The position numbers were made by a program, and so were the translations under genes. A model generated the notes under the pieces. It ran no database searches. It was not told the DNA's origin and saw only the letters and a program-made list of their open reading frames with translations. A stretch of DNA of 64,000 nt from Cardiocondyla obscurior (taxonomy: Eukaryota > Arthropoda > Insecta > Hymenoptera > Formicidae). Where the stretch lies: contig NC_091881.1 of the NCBI RefSeq assembly GCF_019399895.1, forward strand, positions 2,606,501 to 2,670,500, in the 5' to 3' direction. Positions 50,401-61,422 of this stretch are shown here, in pieces (position 1 is the first letter of the stretch; each line of letters starts with the position of its first letter).

Positions 50401-50573
50401 TGAGGCCGCTGAAGGTCGGTGCGAAAGGGAGAAACTAGGGGCCACCCTTCGCCACCCCGTGTGATCCCGTCGACAGCGGTGCTCGATTCGTCCGCGCCGT
50501 CATCATTGAGCTCGGAGGAGCACGGCGCAAGGTCGACCGACGCGTGATCGCGTAACCCGTTTAGGATCGTTCC
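47488..50573 (+). promoter_or_regulatory. pan: pan intron containing the probable internal promoter and 5' UTR
   Basis: The first ~800 bases are ordinary AT-rich intron. From about 48300 the sequence becomes GC- and CpG-rich up to the internal ATG at 50641, with (TC) runs at 48491-48530 and C-rich blocks around 49260-49370. This shift, directly before an alternative first coding exon, suggests an internal promoter and a long 5' UTR. Core elements were not identified. Overlapping ORFs on both strands here have no recognisable similarity and look like products of GC-rich composition. Confidence 0.5.
48491..48530. repeat. pan: (TC)n tract near the internal pan promoter region
   Basis: A pyrimidine tract with a (TC)9-10 core at the start of the GC-rich zone that precedes the alternative first exon. 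GA/TC tracts in insect promoters can bind GAGA-type factors; this is inference. Confidence 0.6.
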
Positions 50574-50615
50574 ATGGATCGATCTGGATCACCTGGGCGG
50601 TGGGCCCGCGAGTAG
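50574..50615 (+). promoter_or_regulatory. pan: Upstream ORF before the internal pan start
   Basis: An ATG at 50574 opens a 13-codon frame (MDRSGSPGRWARE) ending at TAG 50613-50615, 25 bases before the pan ATG at 50641 and in a different frame. Context is CC-ATG-G, with T at -3. If it is in the mRNA, it could reduce translation of the short isoform or act by re-initiation; that is inference. Confidence 0.4.
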
Positions 50616-50640
50616 GCACGTGGCAGTTCCGTATGTGGCG

Positions 50641-51233
50641 ATGGAGCCAGCCGAGTGCCTGGAGCCGCTGAACTTGGTAATAAAAAAAAATGATATTGAC
50701 GACAGCGGATCGACCAGGACTGTGATAGGAGTGAAGATCGGGGAGGCGTCGATCGACGAGGAAAAAGACGCCGTCGTCGCCGAGGAGAGCGCGATCGAGG
50801 ATAACATGGCGATACTCCAGGATGCCGTCAAGTCCGCCGAGCTCAGTGGCTTACCAACCGTGGATCACAAGCTGCTGACCGCGCTGTACATGAGCAGTCT
50901 CGTGCAGATGTCGAGCCTGAGCGCACCGCGCGGCATCGCGCCGCCGACGTACGGCGCCGGCCAGCAGCAAAACTTCATGCAGCTGCTGGCGATGGTGGAG
51001 GCGCGGCATCGCATGTGGCAACAGATGAATTGGCCGCTGCCGCAGAGCTTCTTACGGAGCCCGTTGACGCTACCATCTACCGCCCCGTCCTACTTCGACG
51101 GCGCGACACCGACGCCGACGCCGCCGAGTCTGACCGACCAGCTATCTCAGAACTCCACGCCGACCTACCCCCTGTCCTGCGCGAAATCCGAACCTTTGAA
51201 TTCCGAGGTTAAACAGTCCTACTTCAATAAACG
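50641..51233 (+). CDS. pan: pan alternative first coding exon (isoform without beta-catenin-binding domain)
   Basis: This exon starts at an ATG with good context (GCG-ATG-G) and encodes 197 codons plus two bases, ending at the donor CGGTACAC. The frame is open upstream to a TGA at 50545 but holds no earlier ATG. The product begins MEPAECLEPLNLVIKK, continues with an acidic part (IDEEKDAVVAEESAIED) and a Met/Gln-rich stretch (QQQNFMQLLAMVEARHRMWQ), and ends Pro/Thr/Ser-rich (TPTPTPPSLTDQL), with AKSEPLNSEVK near the end. The split Arg codon CG|G joins the linker exon in frame. None of the N-terminal TCF beta-catenin-binding motif is present, so such isoforms should bind DNA without recruiting Armadillo that way. 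Drosophila pan also has isoforms with a distinct N-terminus; whether this exon is their counterpart needs an alignment. Confidence 0.85.
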
Positions 51234-51341
51234 GTACACACAACACGGCGATCGATGCTCGAGGCTTTGCCAAAATCATTGCTAATTATTTTTCCGCCAA
51301 GAAATTTTGTTTTTAATATTTTTCTCACGTGTGTGTTGCAG

Positions 51342-51424
51342 GTCAACGATAGAGCAGAAAAACTCGACGTCGTTGCCCACGGACAATGCGAAAGCTCAGG
51401 ACACGGGACAACAAAATAATCAAG
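51342..51424 (+). CDS. pan: pan linker exon before the HMG box
   Basis: A short internal exon of 83 bases encoding STIEQKNSTSLPTDNAKAQ and DTGQQNNQ, low-complexity and hydrophilic. Acceptor GTGTTGCAG, donor AAGGTGAGA. It accepts both the long-form exon (AG|G) and the alternative first exon (CG|G), each giving Arg, so it is the convergence point of the two N-termini. It ends with G, which joins AT of the HMG exon to give Asp. Confidence 0.9.
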
Positions 51425-51519
51425 GTGAGACCGTGCGACGTTTTGGCACTTTCAGTATTACGAAAGCTCAGCTATTGAGAACGGACGATTTATGTAATCT
51501 TGATTTTCGATTTCGACAG

Positions 51520-51650
51520 ATAAAAAGAAACCCCATATAAAAAAGCCTTTGAACGCGTTTATGCTGTATATGAAAGAAATGAGGGCGAAGGTTGTGGCAG
51601 AGTGTACCTTAAAAGAGAGTGCCGCGATCAACCAAATATTGGGAAGACGA
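51520..51650 (+). CDS. pan: pan HMG box, first half (constitutive)
   Basis: This exon of 131 bases encodes DKKKPHIKKPLNAFMLYM, KEMRAKVVAECTLKESAA and INQILGRR, helices 1 and 2 of the TCF/LEF HMG box. It is nearly identical to the vertebrate and Drosophila sequence, which makes it the firmest identification in the window. HMG boxes of this class bind the minor groove of CCTTTGATS-type sites and bend DNA. It ends exactly on a codon (CGA) at donor GTAAGT, so the following exon must begin in phase 0. Both candidates, 52721 and 54619, begin with TGG CAC. Confidence 0.98.
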
Positions 51651-52720
51651 GTAAGTAAACTGTTCAGATATTTTTTCAGACCTGAAGTAACGTCTTCAAC
51701 ATCAGAGTAGCTGGTTCTCATTTATTTAATTTAATAATTTTTATCTTTTATCGTTTATCATAATCTGTCTTGAAAAAAAGGTATTGTCTACTAACAAGAT
51801 AGAAAAATATGTTAGGTTTATGTTTAATTTATTAATTAAATTAATTAATTGCTCTCTGATGTAAAAAAGAAAAAAAAATTTTTATGTAAAAATGTGCAAA
51901 GTCAATATTTTCTCCTATTTCATGATAGATTAAATAAGGTTTAAATGAGATTTAATTCTATAATAAGTTTTCTTTTTAATTTAATTTTTTTTTAATTTAT
52001 ATAAAAAAAAAAAAAAAAACAATTGAATTGATCTAGTTTCTAAACAGAATTATTATTTCCAGCAATTCACTCAATTTGCACTGATTCATGATATTATATT
52101 GAATTAAATTAATTACATCAGCTGTTGAATTATTATGTATGTGTCTACATGAGATATTACGAGCTTTAATTTCTAATAACTGTTTATTAATTAACTATTT
52201 ATCAAGAATTTAAATTTCATTCATTGGTAATTTAATGCTTTTTAACTCCATGTAAGTAACAGGAAAAGAGAAAATATTGGTTGGCCATTTATTGAAAACG
52301 CATTTCAGGCGATCTCGATACCCGAGTATGCATGTTTTTTTTAACGCTTTTATCGAATGAATCGCCTACCGGGTTACTAATCGGAGCTAACTAACCGTAC
52401 CTACTAGTATCTCAGTAAGAATAGAGCATTATAGGTGGGATCTAAGGAAATCTCAGATTCCTTGAAAAAAAGACAGTGACAAAAAGGGGAAGGGTCGAAG
52501 GGTGGTTTTTTTTTTTTTTTGCGGGTCTCACGGGATACGTGGCGAGTCAGTGGTAGACTTGGCCACTTGTCGCCGATGATAGATAAGTTTGAGCAGGAGA
52601 TGAGGACAAGGAGAGAGAGAGGGAGGGAGGGAGGGAAAGATAATGGGGACGGTGCACGGTGATAAGTACCGTGAGGCTATGAATCTGTGAATCTCTCAAT
52701 TTTGGGGGTATGACACGCAG
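51651..52720 (+). other. pan: pan intron between the HMG halves (1.07 kb)
   Basis: AT-rich with several A/T runs and a (GA)/(GGGA) run at 52610-52636. No coding frame. It ends at acceptor GACACGCAG, which has an unusually poor polypyrimidine tract (TTTTGGGGGTATGACACGCAG), as expected for a regulated exon. Confidence 0.85.
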
Positions 52721-52886
52721 TGGCACTCGCTAAGCCGGGAGGAGCAGGCGCGGTATTATGAGGCGGCCAGGCAGGAACGCCATCTCCACCAGCAACGATA
52801 TCCTGGCTGGAGTGCCAGGGATAACTACGGATATGGCAGCAAGAAGAAGAAGAGGAAGAAAGAGCGATCCGCAGATCCCACCGGAG
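52721..52886 (+). CDS. pan: pan HMG box second half, version A (WHSLSREEQ...GWSARDNYG)
   Basis: One of two alternative second-half HMG exons; 166 bases. It encodes WHSLSREEQARYYEAARQ, ERHLHQQRYPGWSARDNYG and the basic tail YGSKKKKRKKERSADPTG. Helix 3 and the PGWSARDNYG end match the family well, and the lysine-rich tail is the DNA-contacting and nuclear-localisation segment. From memory, Drosophila isoform J carries a similar WHSLSREEQ version. Donor GAGGTACCA. The last G joins GT of the C-clamp exon. The poor polypyrimidine tract suggests regulated inclusion. Confidence 0.95.
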
Positions 52887-54618
52887 GTACCACTTTCCAG
52901 TGCTAGAACAGCAGGCCCTTAATAATTCATTATATAATACTTGCTAGTACATACCTACTGGTTGATTGAAACGATCAAAGTCTTTGTGCGTTTCTTTTTT
53001 CGTACATTTCTTTTTTTTTTTTTTTCTTTTTTTTGCGTTACATATTGATTTTTATTTTTTTGTATCTTCTACATTATGGTTATCTGGCATTCAATCTTTT
53101 TCGACGTGCAGGCTATATACATATATTCATTGACATATATGTATACCTCTCGAGTATTTTGTACATGTACATATATGCATACATGTATATATTTTTTTAG
53201 TTTTTCGAAACTGATTTCGATTGGATTGTCTGTGGGGATTGTGGAATGTGACACAGCAGAGAACTAAAAAAAAAAAATTAAAAAAAAAAAAGAAGAAAAA
53301 GAAAAGAAAAGTACAAAAATAAGAAACAAAAAGAAAAAAGCAGCAAAGAGATGAAGAAAATCAACGCAGACTCTCGCGCGGCATGCAATGTAATCTCTCT
53401 TTTTTTTTTTTTTATCTGGCCAAACTCCCTAAAGCGGTATTCGTTTTCCCCGTGAGCAAGAAAATATGAGACGGCAATCGTCGATAATAAGAGCGAGAGT
53501 GAAAACCAAAACCTTAGGTACGGGATGTCTGGTAGAGTCCAGGGCCTTGCCAAATTCTTTTTTTCGCCTTTTTGTTTTCTCTTTCTCGCTACGGGACATC
53601 TGCTCGAAGTCGCTTCCTTTTCAAGGTGAGCCGTAGTATGGCAATTTGACGAGGATTTACATCGTCGATGCCTCGGCTTCCTTCAAAATTTAGTTTATTT
53701 CTTCTCCTTCTTCCGTTCTCATGAACATTCACATTTCAACATGTTTGAAATGAAGGAGAAATACCGCTTTTGCTATTTCGATAGTGCCACTCGTACGTGG
53801 AAAAAAATTGGGACAGGTGGCAAACGAAAATACACTGGAGGAACGTCTTACGCTTTTTATTATTTTTTTTTTTTATTTTTTTTATTTTTTTCTTTAAATT
53901 AAGAATGCGTATGAATCGCCAAAAAGATTGAAAGACTGTAAAATTATTCTAATTAAAACGAGATTGTCTCACGTAAATGCACGATAATCGTTTTTGGCAG
54001 CAGATTTAGAATTCTCAATTACACTTTAATAAAGGCAAAACTAATAATAATTAAGAAAAAATTTTTAACTTTGCTGAAACAGTGATAGCAACGATTGCAA
54101 GTATCTCAAAATAGTCGCATACAGCATTTTTGAGAAATGTTTTCTTCAGTGTATAGACGTGCCAGCGTTATTTGTTAACTATTTCATCTGCGCGCGTGCT
54201 TGGATAAAATTGTTTCCCGGCTACTCGCGCCAGGTCGTACTTCTCTATCAGACACCCTACCTTAGGTTATTAATATATCGACCATATGCAACGAATAGCG
54301 GTGCGACCGAGGGGGAGGGGACAACTTAGGCTGTTCTTCTAGCACTTTAAACGGAAAGTAGGGACCCCCAGTGTTACTGAAATGCTATGAGGCAACGAAA
54401 TATTGCTAAGAAAAAAAATAAATGAATAAATAATACAATAGATAGCAAGAAAGTAATAAGAAATTAATTTCTAAATAGAATGAGCTAACTCTAATTTTTA
54501 TGCAATTAGGGTGGCGGCAGTAGCATTAGTGAATTTTCTTTTTCTTGATTAAAAATATTGTTTAGTCCACACACGGTTCATGCACAATTACAAAAAGTGT
54601 TTGGTTCTCTCTCGGTAG
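52887..54618 (+). other. pan: pan intron between the two alternative HMG exons (1.73 kb)
   Basis: No coding frame. It contains A-rich (53267-53340) and T-rich (53860-53895) runs and a GATCAAAG (52973-52980) on the plus strand, the reverse complement of a TCF core. Elements that enforce exclusive choice of the flanking exons would be expected here; I could not pick out a convincing docking/selector pair by eye. Confidence 0.7.
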
Positions 54619-54778
54619 TGGCACGCGCTAGGGCGAGAGGAACAGGCCAAGTATTATGAGTTGGCGCGACGGGAGAGACAGTTGCACATGCAGCTGTATC
54701 CTGACTGGTCTTCCCGCGCAAATACCAACCGAACTAAGAAGAGGAAGCGCAAACAAGACACAAACAGTGATCCTGGAG
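54619..54778 (+). CDS. pan: pan HMG box second half, version B (WHALGREEQ...DWSSRANTN)
   Basis: Second alternative HMG exon; 160 bases. It encodes WHALGREEQAKYYELARRE, RQLHMQLYPDWSSRANTN and the basic tail RTKKRKRKQDTNSDPG. The helix part is closest to vertebrate TCF7L2 and to the common Drosophila pan isoform (WHALGREEQAKYYELARRERQ), while the end (DWSSRANTN) departs from the PGWSARDNYG form. Acceptor CTCTCTCGGTAG, donor GAGGTACCC, with the same phase as version A. Substitutions after helix 3 and in the basic tail could change DNA bending or partner binding; this is inference. Confidence 0.95.
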
Positions 54779-54960
54779 GTACCCACATGCCTCATTCCAC
54801 ACATTCTTACAATCCCCGTCGTCATATGGAAAGAGCCCCCGCCCCCGCCCCCTCCACCCTATTCATTATTACATATATACTATTATATTATACATTCTTA
54901 TATTGCTACACTATATTATGTTGCATGTTTCCTCCCCATCTTAGGGGTTTTGGGTCGATA

Positions 54961-55080
54961 TCTATATTATATTATATTTATATATACATACATACACACA
55001 TTTGATTAATAATTATATTATACACACGCGTGTGTACATTTATATTTATATATTTATATATATATATAGTTTTCTTACAT
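54961..55080. repeat. pan: TA-rich and CA/TG simple-sequence zone
   Basis: Runs of TATATT, TATACATACA and TTTATATATA, with the perfect palindrome ACACACGCGTGTGT near 55022. Low-complexity intron sequence. Confidence 0.7.
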
Positions 55081-55339
55081 TAGTTGCGAATACAGGCGTG
55101 CACATAAGCATGCGCACGTGCCTATATATTTGCATCACACATCGGCAACATGTAATACACGTTATGCATAAAACATAACATGCACACATCGCATACATGC
55201 GCGAGCGCGCTTGTCACACAATCAAGACAAACATCACGCATTTTATTATTAATTACGTATACAACTTTGGGGACGCTGGCCATTTTGCATTTTTACAGGG
55301 ACCTACTCCGCAATCAGACAATCCTGAGCGTTTAATTTT

Positions 55340-55475
55340 CTTTCAGCCTTTTTCGCCTCTTTTTCTCTCTTCTTTCTCTATCTCTCTTCTCTCTTTATCT
55401 CTCACTTTATCTCTCTCTTTCTCTCTATCTCTATCTCTGTTTCTATTTCTCTTTATCTCTGTCTCTTTATCATAA
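55340..55475. repeat. pan: Long TCTCT/TTTCT pyrimidine tract
   Basis: About 135 bases almost free of purines, in the intron between HMG exon B and the C-clamp exon. On the RNA this would be a polypyrimidine-tract-binding-protein-like landing site, which may matter for the nearby regulated splicing. Confidence 0.7.
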
Positions 55476-56772
55476 TTTTTTTATTTTATAAGTATTTATC
55501 TTTTTTTCTTTTCTCCTATTTATTCTATCTTACTATCGCTTTCTTATTCCTGTACTTTAATTCTTGATTCGTATATTTTTCTTTGATCGTTTCAATGTTG
55601 CCCTGAACTCCTTAATTTTTATTTTAATTTTATTATTTTATTCGCCATTTTTAATCGAGTCATTCAATTTATTCTCGACCACTACATATAAAAATTTTAT
55701 TTACTCGCTCGCGTAATAAAGCGTTCACATCCATAATATTTTAGATTTTTTTTTTTAATATATTCCGGAGCTTGCGTTTATACAAATCATGACATTTCAA
55801 CCGAGTAGATCTTTGATCGTGTTTTAAACTATTTTAAAGTTAATATTGCATGACATTATTATTTGTTTGACAAAGATATAAGCCGTTTATTTAGAAAAAG
55901 CAAGTCCGATTATTTTAAACGGATTAAGTAAATTTATTTCAATATCTTTTTGCAAATGTCGTCAGTTTCTAAATAAATTTGCACCGCTTTCGTAATAAAT
56001 GATTCATATCTTTGTCAATATACTTGAAATCTTCCTCGAAGACTATCAGTTTTATCGTACGAAATCTTTCGAAGTACAAAATTTACGCAACTATTCTCAC
56101 GTATTTGTTACCGCGTTTTCACGTATAATCTCTTCTTTAATGTATTGGTCGAAAGTCTTCGATGAAGATCTTATGACGTATCACTTACAACCCTTTGAGG
56201 TCGTATCATCGAAATAGTTTTGTTTTATTTTAAAACATTTCACTTAAACCTAAAAGTACATTCGTCACTTTAAATAATCTGCAATTTATTAATTTTTGCA
56301 AATTATTTTCTCAGAAGGCTTTGAAATCCGTAATACGTTTCGATGATTGATCTTGTTGGATCTTAAAGGGTTTTAACGTCGTTCTGTTACACGCATGACT
56401 AGTTGACATTCGTTGAGTTTATTTCACAACATCAATTTAAAGCGCAAAAACTCGAGCACTGATTTACTCATACTACTAGATTATGCCGATATATCGTATC
56501 GAATCGTACACGAGATTTCGCACGGTTTGTCAATAACATATATATTTTTATATGATCACCTTTCTTTTCTCTTTTTTATTATTTTTTGTATTTTTTAATT
56601 TTTATTTTTAAATCACGTGGTTATGTATTACTCGAGTTGATTTTTTACATCTTTCTCACACAGCGATGTCAGTAACTATGTCATTCTTTTGACAGAATTC
56701 CAATTACGTCAAATAGTAGTACACGAGCTTACAAGCGATTGTCGTATTAATCGTTGCCGTTTTCTTTTTTAG

Positions 56773-56842
56773 GTAATAACATGAAGAAGTGCCGTGCTAG
56801 GTACGGATTAGATCAACAAAGCCAGTGGTGCAAGCCCTGCAG
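56773..56842 (+). CDS. pan: pan C-clamp exon, first half
   Basis: A 70-base exon that, with the preceding G, encodes GNNMKKCRARYGLDQQSQ and WCKPC, then a split AG|N codon. It carries three of the four cysteines of the C-clamp, the second DNA-binding module of invertebrate TCFs and some vertebrate E-tail TCFs. The C-clamp recognises GC-rich helper sites (GCCGCC-like) near the HMG site. The 5' border accepts either HMG version. The 3' border can join 61423 (Arg, completing the C-clamp) or 59015 (Ser, breaking it). Confidence 0.97.
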
Positions 56843-59800
56843 GTATGTGTGTCAGCTTTGTGCAGAGCTTTCTTTCGATACATCTTGTGCTTTAGCGATG
56901 AGATATCGTCATACCACGCGTGCGATCAATGCGATTCGCGTGTAAATCTGTACTAAATTTTTATGGAAGCCAGTGATTTGACAATGTCACGTTTGTTAAA
57001 AGAAAAAAAAATTAACTTTGCCATCTATTCAATATATGTATAAATCCGACGATAAAGGATACGATATACGTGAAACATCTTCATTAATCAATATTTTTAG
57101 TCTCAAAAAAAAAAAAAAAAAAGAAAGAAAAAAAAAAAAGAAGAGAATCCGGATTCTTTCGCGTGTAACGTCGGTCCTCTGTTTCACTTGACATAACGAG
57201 TACGTGTAATTAAACGACTTACGGCAATAACGCTCAGGTAGCTTACTCAAAATCTATTCTCCGGCACACGTAGAAACCGAATAATTCGGTAACATTTTGT
57301 AAGACGAATTTCGACATGTACTAACGACCTTCTTCAAGATTGCTCACGACATATCGATCGCGAGTCTAGTATCTTCGACTTTCGCTATCTCCATCGGTCT
57401 CGGACCGCGTCATCCGTTCCGTCATCCACATGTTATTCGCATACGAAAGAGATGGGACACTGCCAAAACGGCGGAGCGCGTATATAACTATCGATGATGC
57501 GACACGATGCGATTCGATCCGCGCAGCAGGATCGCCTCGTATCGGGAACAGCTCGCGCTTTGCGGTACCATCTTTTTCGGTCGCATCTGCGAGCGTTGAA
57601 TAGAGCGAACGAGGAAAGAAAGGGAGAAGTGAGCGCGGCGAAAAGCCGCGCAAACCCGTCAGAAAATGTGTCTTCCAAAGTGAATGAAACAGGGCGAGGG
57701 GGGAGGGATATAAACGACCAGATCTCCCTTAGTTGCGAGTAGGCCGCCCAACGACGTCCAACTTGTACTTGGCTTGTAAATATCGGTCTCTAGAAAGCGC
57801 ACTGTTTGTAGTTTGCCGCGTTGTCACGAGCCACCTGTTTCTAGCGCCGATTATACACTATGCCTTCATTGCTACGGCGTAGCCCGAATGCCCCAACTCC
57901 CGGCTGGGTTTGTGAATTTCATAGACCTCATTAAAGGGGCGAAGACGAATCCCATCGTCGGCACCTTCCTTTTCCTTTTCGATTAGTTTACGCGAACGTG
58001 AAAAAGTGGCGAACAGAATGATCGGGACTGATCGCCACTTGGAGAAACGTAGTCTTGCTAATCTAGGCAGTCTTTCCGTTGTCGCGTTGCATGGGAATGA
58101 ATTAGAAACGTAATAAAACCTTCGTGTCGTGAAACGTGTAAAATTTATCCTGTGCGACTGCCTCTATTTTTATTTATTTTATTTTTATTTTTTTTTATTT
58201 TATTTTATTTTTTTTTTTTTTGTTCTGCCAAAATCGAGATTGAAATCTTTAAAATGCCGGAGGCACTTAGTTTGTTGCATTTGAACTTGGCCGATTGCAT
58301 TCTGCATTGCACGTGACTTACGTACCGCCTGTATAAAACGTTGCGTGTGCTTTCGATTAGTCGTGTTATCGCAAACGTTTGAGAATTCTTTATAATATTA
58401 GAAATTGCGAAACGTGTAAAGCAACGAAAATACAAGTAAAAATCGTAGCGCTGTCGGGCGCATCGAGATCAATTTCAAAATAATTCTATCGCGTAAACAA
58501 CCGGGTATTTGGGAAGACATATTTTCTGATCGATGCAATAACCATTGTGTCACTTGCTACCGTCTTTCTTCGTTCGACGTTTAAAACCGAAACTCGTACC
58601 AACGAGGCCGGCTAGTGCCGCAATTGCAATATCTGCATATTATCGTCTATTGCGTTGAAGAGCTTTGGAGAACCTTTGCTGTTTTCGTGCGATGCGAAAC
58701 GACGTTTGACATCGATCGTCACGGCTAGAACCGAAAGAAATTGATGACTCGATCGAGTACTAGTAATCGCCGGCCTTGTTCTCGCGGTCTTGCTATCACG
58801 AGGGAGAGATCTAAGGGTCGAGACCTAGAGAAAAAAAAAGAGCGAAAAAAATAGAAGGGGGGAAAGAACGGGTTGCGAGAGTCGTATGGGCACGTACACA
58901 GGTGCGTGTGGGTGACGACACGATACGGTGCGAGATTGAGGTGGGATTAAGTCGACGATATGTCTTAGCGAGAGAGAGAGCGCCCCTTTAATGGCTGGTG
59001 GTTGGTTTTGGCAGCCCAGTGGAGCATGGAGCGGGAATGGGCATCCACGCGAGCATAATCCATCACGGTGTGGGAAGTAGCGCGGGGGCAGGGGTCGGGA
59101 CTGGAGGCGGTGGAGGGACGGTGGGAACAGCCGCCGCCCCGCCAAATACCAATACTGCCTCCAATGCCTCCTCGCCTCAGCAAGAACCCACTTATGTTAA
59201 TCTCTAGTCAAGCCTATCGCCTCCCTTCTACTGCAACACTTCTTCTTAAACAGTGGTCAGTCCTGACTTGAAATCAACGGGCCGTCGTCGGTTTTCGCTA
59301 TGGTCGGCCAGCCGCTCGAAGGATAGAATCACTTCGCTCTATCTTGTTAACTAAATGTCAAACTGTTTTTTTTTTCTCTTTCTTTTTTTTTCTATTTCTT
59401 TTTTCTTTTCTTTCTTTCTTTTTTTCCTTCTTTGTTAGTTTGACGGGAATGTGTAGTTTGTTAGACCATTTATGGCGTGGGAAGATATGAGCGAAGAGCC
59501 CCATAAGCGGCACGACGGTGGCCCGTGATGCTCGCATTGTTTCTCATTGTTGTGGCTCTTTACAGCTTATTATTGTTATTTATTTATCCCTCTCGTTTAG
59601 TTGGAATTTACTCAGTGTTGCCCTTAGCATGGCTGATCTATAATATGTATCATATTATATTAAAATATATGTTTTATATATATACATATATATTCTACAC
59701 ACACATGTAACAATTATAACTCCAATTCTGGAACACATAGAAAGTCTGTACATTTTAATTTTTTAATTTTTTTTTTAAGCATGACAGTTCGTACGATTAA

Positions 59801-61422
59801 GACCAAATGATTGCGTTGTACGGATATGTGTTCTTTTTCACATTTTTTTTTTTTTTAATTTTAATATCTAATCTTTTTTTGTTTTATAATAGTTTATATT
59901 ATAACAATGTTTTTATACGTAACCATTCGAGGCATCTCTTTAAAAATTAAAACCGCGATAACTGAACGCGTAGAATGGAATTTAAGTTAAAGTTTTGTAC
60001 AACTTCGTATTATCAGATTGAACCTCGGACTGGATTGCGAACAACAATCGGTCGGTTTTTAAAGATATTCACATGAAAAAAATTTATTTCCTTTTTTTTT
60101 TTCAAACAAAAGAAAGAATATTGAATTTTTAATTTTTTCGAGGGACATGTGAAAATTTAAGAGGTACGCAATTATCGTAAACTTATTTAACAAAAAAAGT
60201 TAATGCATGTTGCAATCCAGCACGAGAATCTCGAACGTCCATTCATTGTCGCGCACTAAACGGAGTCAAGCTCCCGTAAAATTTTGTGTAATGCTTTGAC
60301 ATCCAAGTGTGACTGTGAGTTAATAGCAACTTCCGTCGTTCTCGGCGGTCCTGCCGATAAAACTAACTGACTTGTTGTTAGCTGAGAGATAAATAATGAG
60401 AGCCAATGGCAGAGCGGCAAAATGTCACGACTGCGAAGCAGTTCTCGGATGAGGTCGGACAGGCTCACTTGTGAAAATTGTGCAGTAGCAAAACGCCTCT
60501 CTTCCTCTCGTCACACTTAATCTGTTCTATCGATGTCCATCTTTTATTCAACTTTACTTTAAATACACATTATTTGTAATAATCCAACTTCCGTCCTGTA
60601 TCCACGTTTGATACGCTAATTGGCCGTTTCACGAGCAGATCGGCGACGAAAAGAAAAAAAAAAATTAATAATAAAATAATAAAGAAGGAGCGCAATTTCC
60701 TGATTATCGTTTTGCGAATGCAGCGAATTCGAATAGATTCATGCCGTTTAAGGCGTTTCGATTGAGTTTGGTTTCCTTTGTCACGTATAAATTTCTTACA
60801 CGTTATGCTTGTTACGTCCAAAAATTTTGAGCATGGCATTTGCGAACGAGTGATCGATGTCGAGCAATCGAAGCATCGTCAGGCGCCCAAAGATCGTCAC
60901 TCAGGCAATTAAAACGTTAATGAGACGAAATAAATTGTTACTTGAGATGAGAGAGATTTGTGCGTCTGCCTTTGCAATGATAACGAGTAATCGCATGTTT
61001 CTTTTTTTTTTTTTTTTTTTTTTATTTTAGTTTGTAACAATTTTTATAGATGTAACAATTTTTTATGGACACTTCCCATACGCATTTCCAACGGTGAGAC
61101 TTCCATCGACCCCGGTGTAAAATCCAGAAACAATTTAAAGACTATATTTAAATTCAAGTTAACGCAAACGTTTGAGTTTTGCCTAAATTTATCTTGCCGG
61201 ATACCAAAATCGAAGCAAAGTTTCGGCAAACTTTTCGTAGTGTAAAGTCCTATGTTTAATCTCGTTTAAAAAATTATTAAAACAAGTAAAGAGTTTCGAT
61301 GTTACATAGTCCATTGCGTAAATAAGTCACATCTCTCACAGATGGAAATTGCAGCAGTCGAAAAAGAACGTTGCGTCGTGTTTTGAGTGAGCATGTACTA
61401 ATCGGTGTCTCGTTATTTGCAG
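56843..61422 (+). other. pan: pan intron (4.58 kb) holding an alternative terminal exon
   Basis: Apart from the alternative terminal exon at 59015-59207 there is no supported coding sequence. It has long A and T runs (57106-57140, 58160-58222, 59365-59435, 60998-61024). The final acceptor is CGTTATTTGCAG. Confidence 0.8.
59015..59207 (+). CDS. pan: pan alternative terminal exon (short tail, C-clamp disrupted)
   Basis: After the acceptor GGTTGGTTTTGGCAG the frame set by the C-clamp exon (AG|C = Ser) stays open for 63 whole codons and ends at TAG 59205-59207. The tail reads SPVEHGAGMGIHASIIHHG, then a Gly/Ala stretch (VGSSAGAGVGTGGGGGTVG) and SNASSPQQEPTYVNL. Joining here keeps three C-clamp cysteines but loses the RRKKKCIRY half, so DNA contact by the C-clamp should be lost. 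Open frame, correct phase, plausible acceptor and a stop make a real exon likely, but it is not a family signature I recognise. An ATTAAA occurs at 59659-59664. An RNA read spanning 56842 to 59015 would settle it. Confidence 0.6.

Larger units (their letters stand above)
54779..56772 (+). other. pan: pan intron (2.0 kb) with TA and TCTCT tracts
   Basis: Contains a TA-rich and CA/TG microsatellite zone (54961-55080, with the palindrome ACACACGCGTGTGT) and a long pyrimidine tract (55340-55475). Two CTTTGATC motifs lie at 55581-55588 and 55811-55818. No coding frame is supported. The acceptor TTTCTTTTTTAG precedes the C-clamp exon. Confidence 0.8.

Noticed and set aside
50620..50640. GTG at 50620 as start of the alternative pan exon
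   Set aside because: The ATG at 50641 has a good context (GCG before, G after), so the non-ATG start is unnecessary.
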